Assembly (NCBI GenBank): GCA_021397835.1
Contig: JAJFZO010000049.1
Span: 5,399,001 to 5,463,000 of the forward strand
Direction of reading: 5' to 3'
Length of the DNA stretch: 64,000 nucleotides
DNA from: Moringa oleifera
Taxonomy: Eukaryota > Streptophyta > Magnoliopsida > Brassicales > Moringaceae
The notes under the pieces: generated by a model
What the model was told of the DNA's origin: nothing
What the model saw: the letters and a program-made list of their open reading frames with translations, nothing else
Databases searched by the model: none
Position numbers and translations under genes: made by a program
In this document: in pieces, positions 63,961 to 64,000 of the stretch
Numbering within the stretch: position 1 is the stretch's first letter
Layout of the letters: each line of letters begins with the position of its first letter

Positions 63961-64000
63961 ATTTTATAACATAAATAAATAAATAAATTGATTTTGAATA

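Larger units (their letters stand above)
60891..64000. other. Right-end intergenic region, AT-rich repeats
   Basis: The first 200-300 bases should be the 3' untranslated region of the GBP gene. The rest is extremely AT-rich, without open frames of note, and includes two copies of the inverted-repeat family (about 61540-62000 and 63370-63960). I see nothing else that can be named. Confidence 0.6.

Overview
This window is nuclear DNA from a flowering plant, most likely a eudicot; the species cannot be named from sequence alone. The genes are intron-rich with GT-AG boundaries and are separated by long, very AT-rich intergenic stretches. Every product I recognise belongs to a plant nuclear family. 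I see no bacterial operons, CRISPR arrays, rRNA or tRNA genes. Gene models below were built by joining open frames at splice sites whose phases agree; none was checked against transcripts.

Layout from left to right. 1-7.1 kb is AT-rich and repeat-bearing, with a diverged dispersed repeat and a copia-type primer-binding site beside an LTR edge. 7.1-8.8 kb (+) is an ammonium transporter of the AMT2/AMT3 clade, in three exons. 10.2-13.1 kb (+) is a heterotrimeric G-protein gamma subunit ending in a prenylation box, in four exons. 13.1-20.3 kb is mostly non-coding, with a tandem duplication and two very short ORFs of unknown status. 20.4-23.9 kb (+) is a LONGIFOLIA/TRM-type protein, in four exons. 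23.9-31.1 kb is intergenic, with an inverted-repeat element and a GC-richer island without a recognisable gene. 31.1-34.4 kb (-) is the strigolactone gene D27, in seven exons, one intron starting with GC. 35.4-37.0 kb (-) is histone H2A.Z, in two exons. 42.4-44.1 kb (+) is a DUF506 (PDDEXK-like) protein behind a leader rich in short upstream ORFs. 47.8-48.5 kb is a degenerate minisatellite block. 49.1-51.1 kb (+) is a thylakoid-lumen PsbP-domain protein (PPD6-like). 52.3-53.3 kb (+) is an intronless ELC/VPS23-like ESCRT-I subunit. 54.35-60.9 kb (+) is a membrane-anchored guanylate-binding GTPase of 17 exons, including a predicted 7-nt microexon. The right end is AT-rich repeat DNA.

The genes do not form a shared pathway; this is ordinary plant gene order. 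I did not find a convincing new multi-gene system. The points most worth following up are the 7-nt microexon, the GC-AG intron of D27, the short linker of the ELC-like protein, the upstream ORFs of the DUF506 gene, and the AT-rich inverted-repeat family seen at several places.
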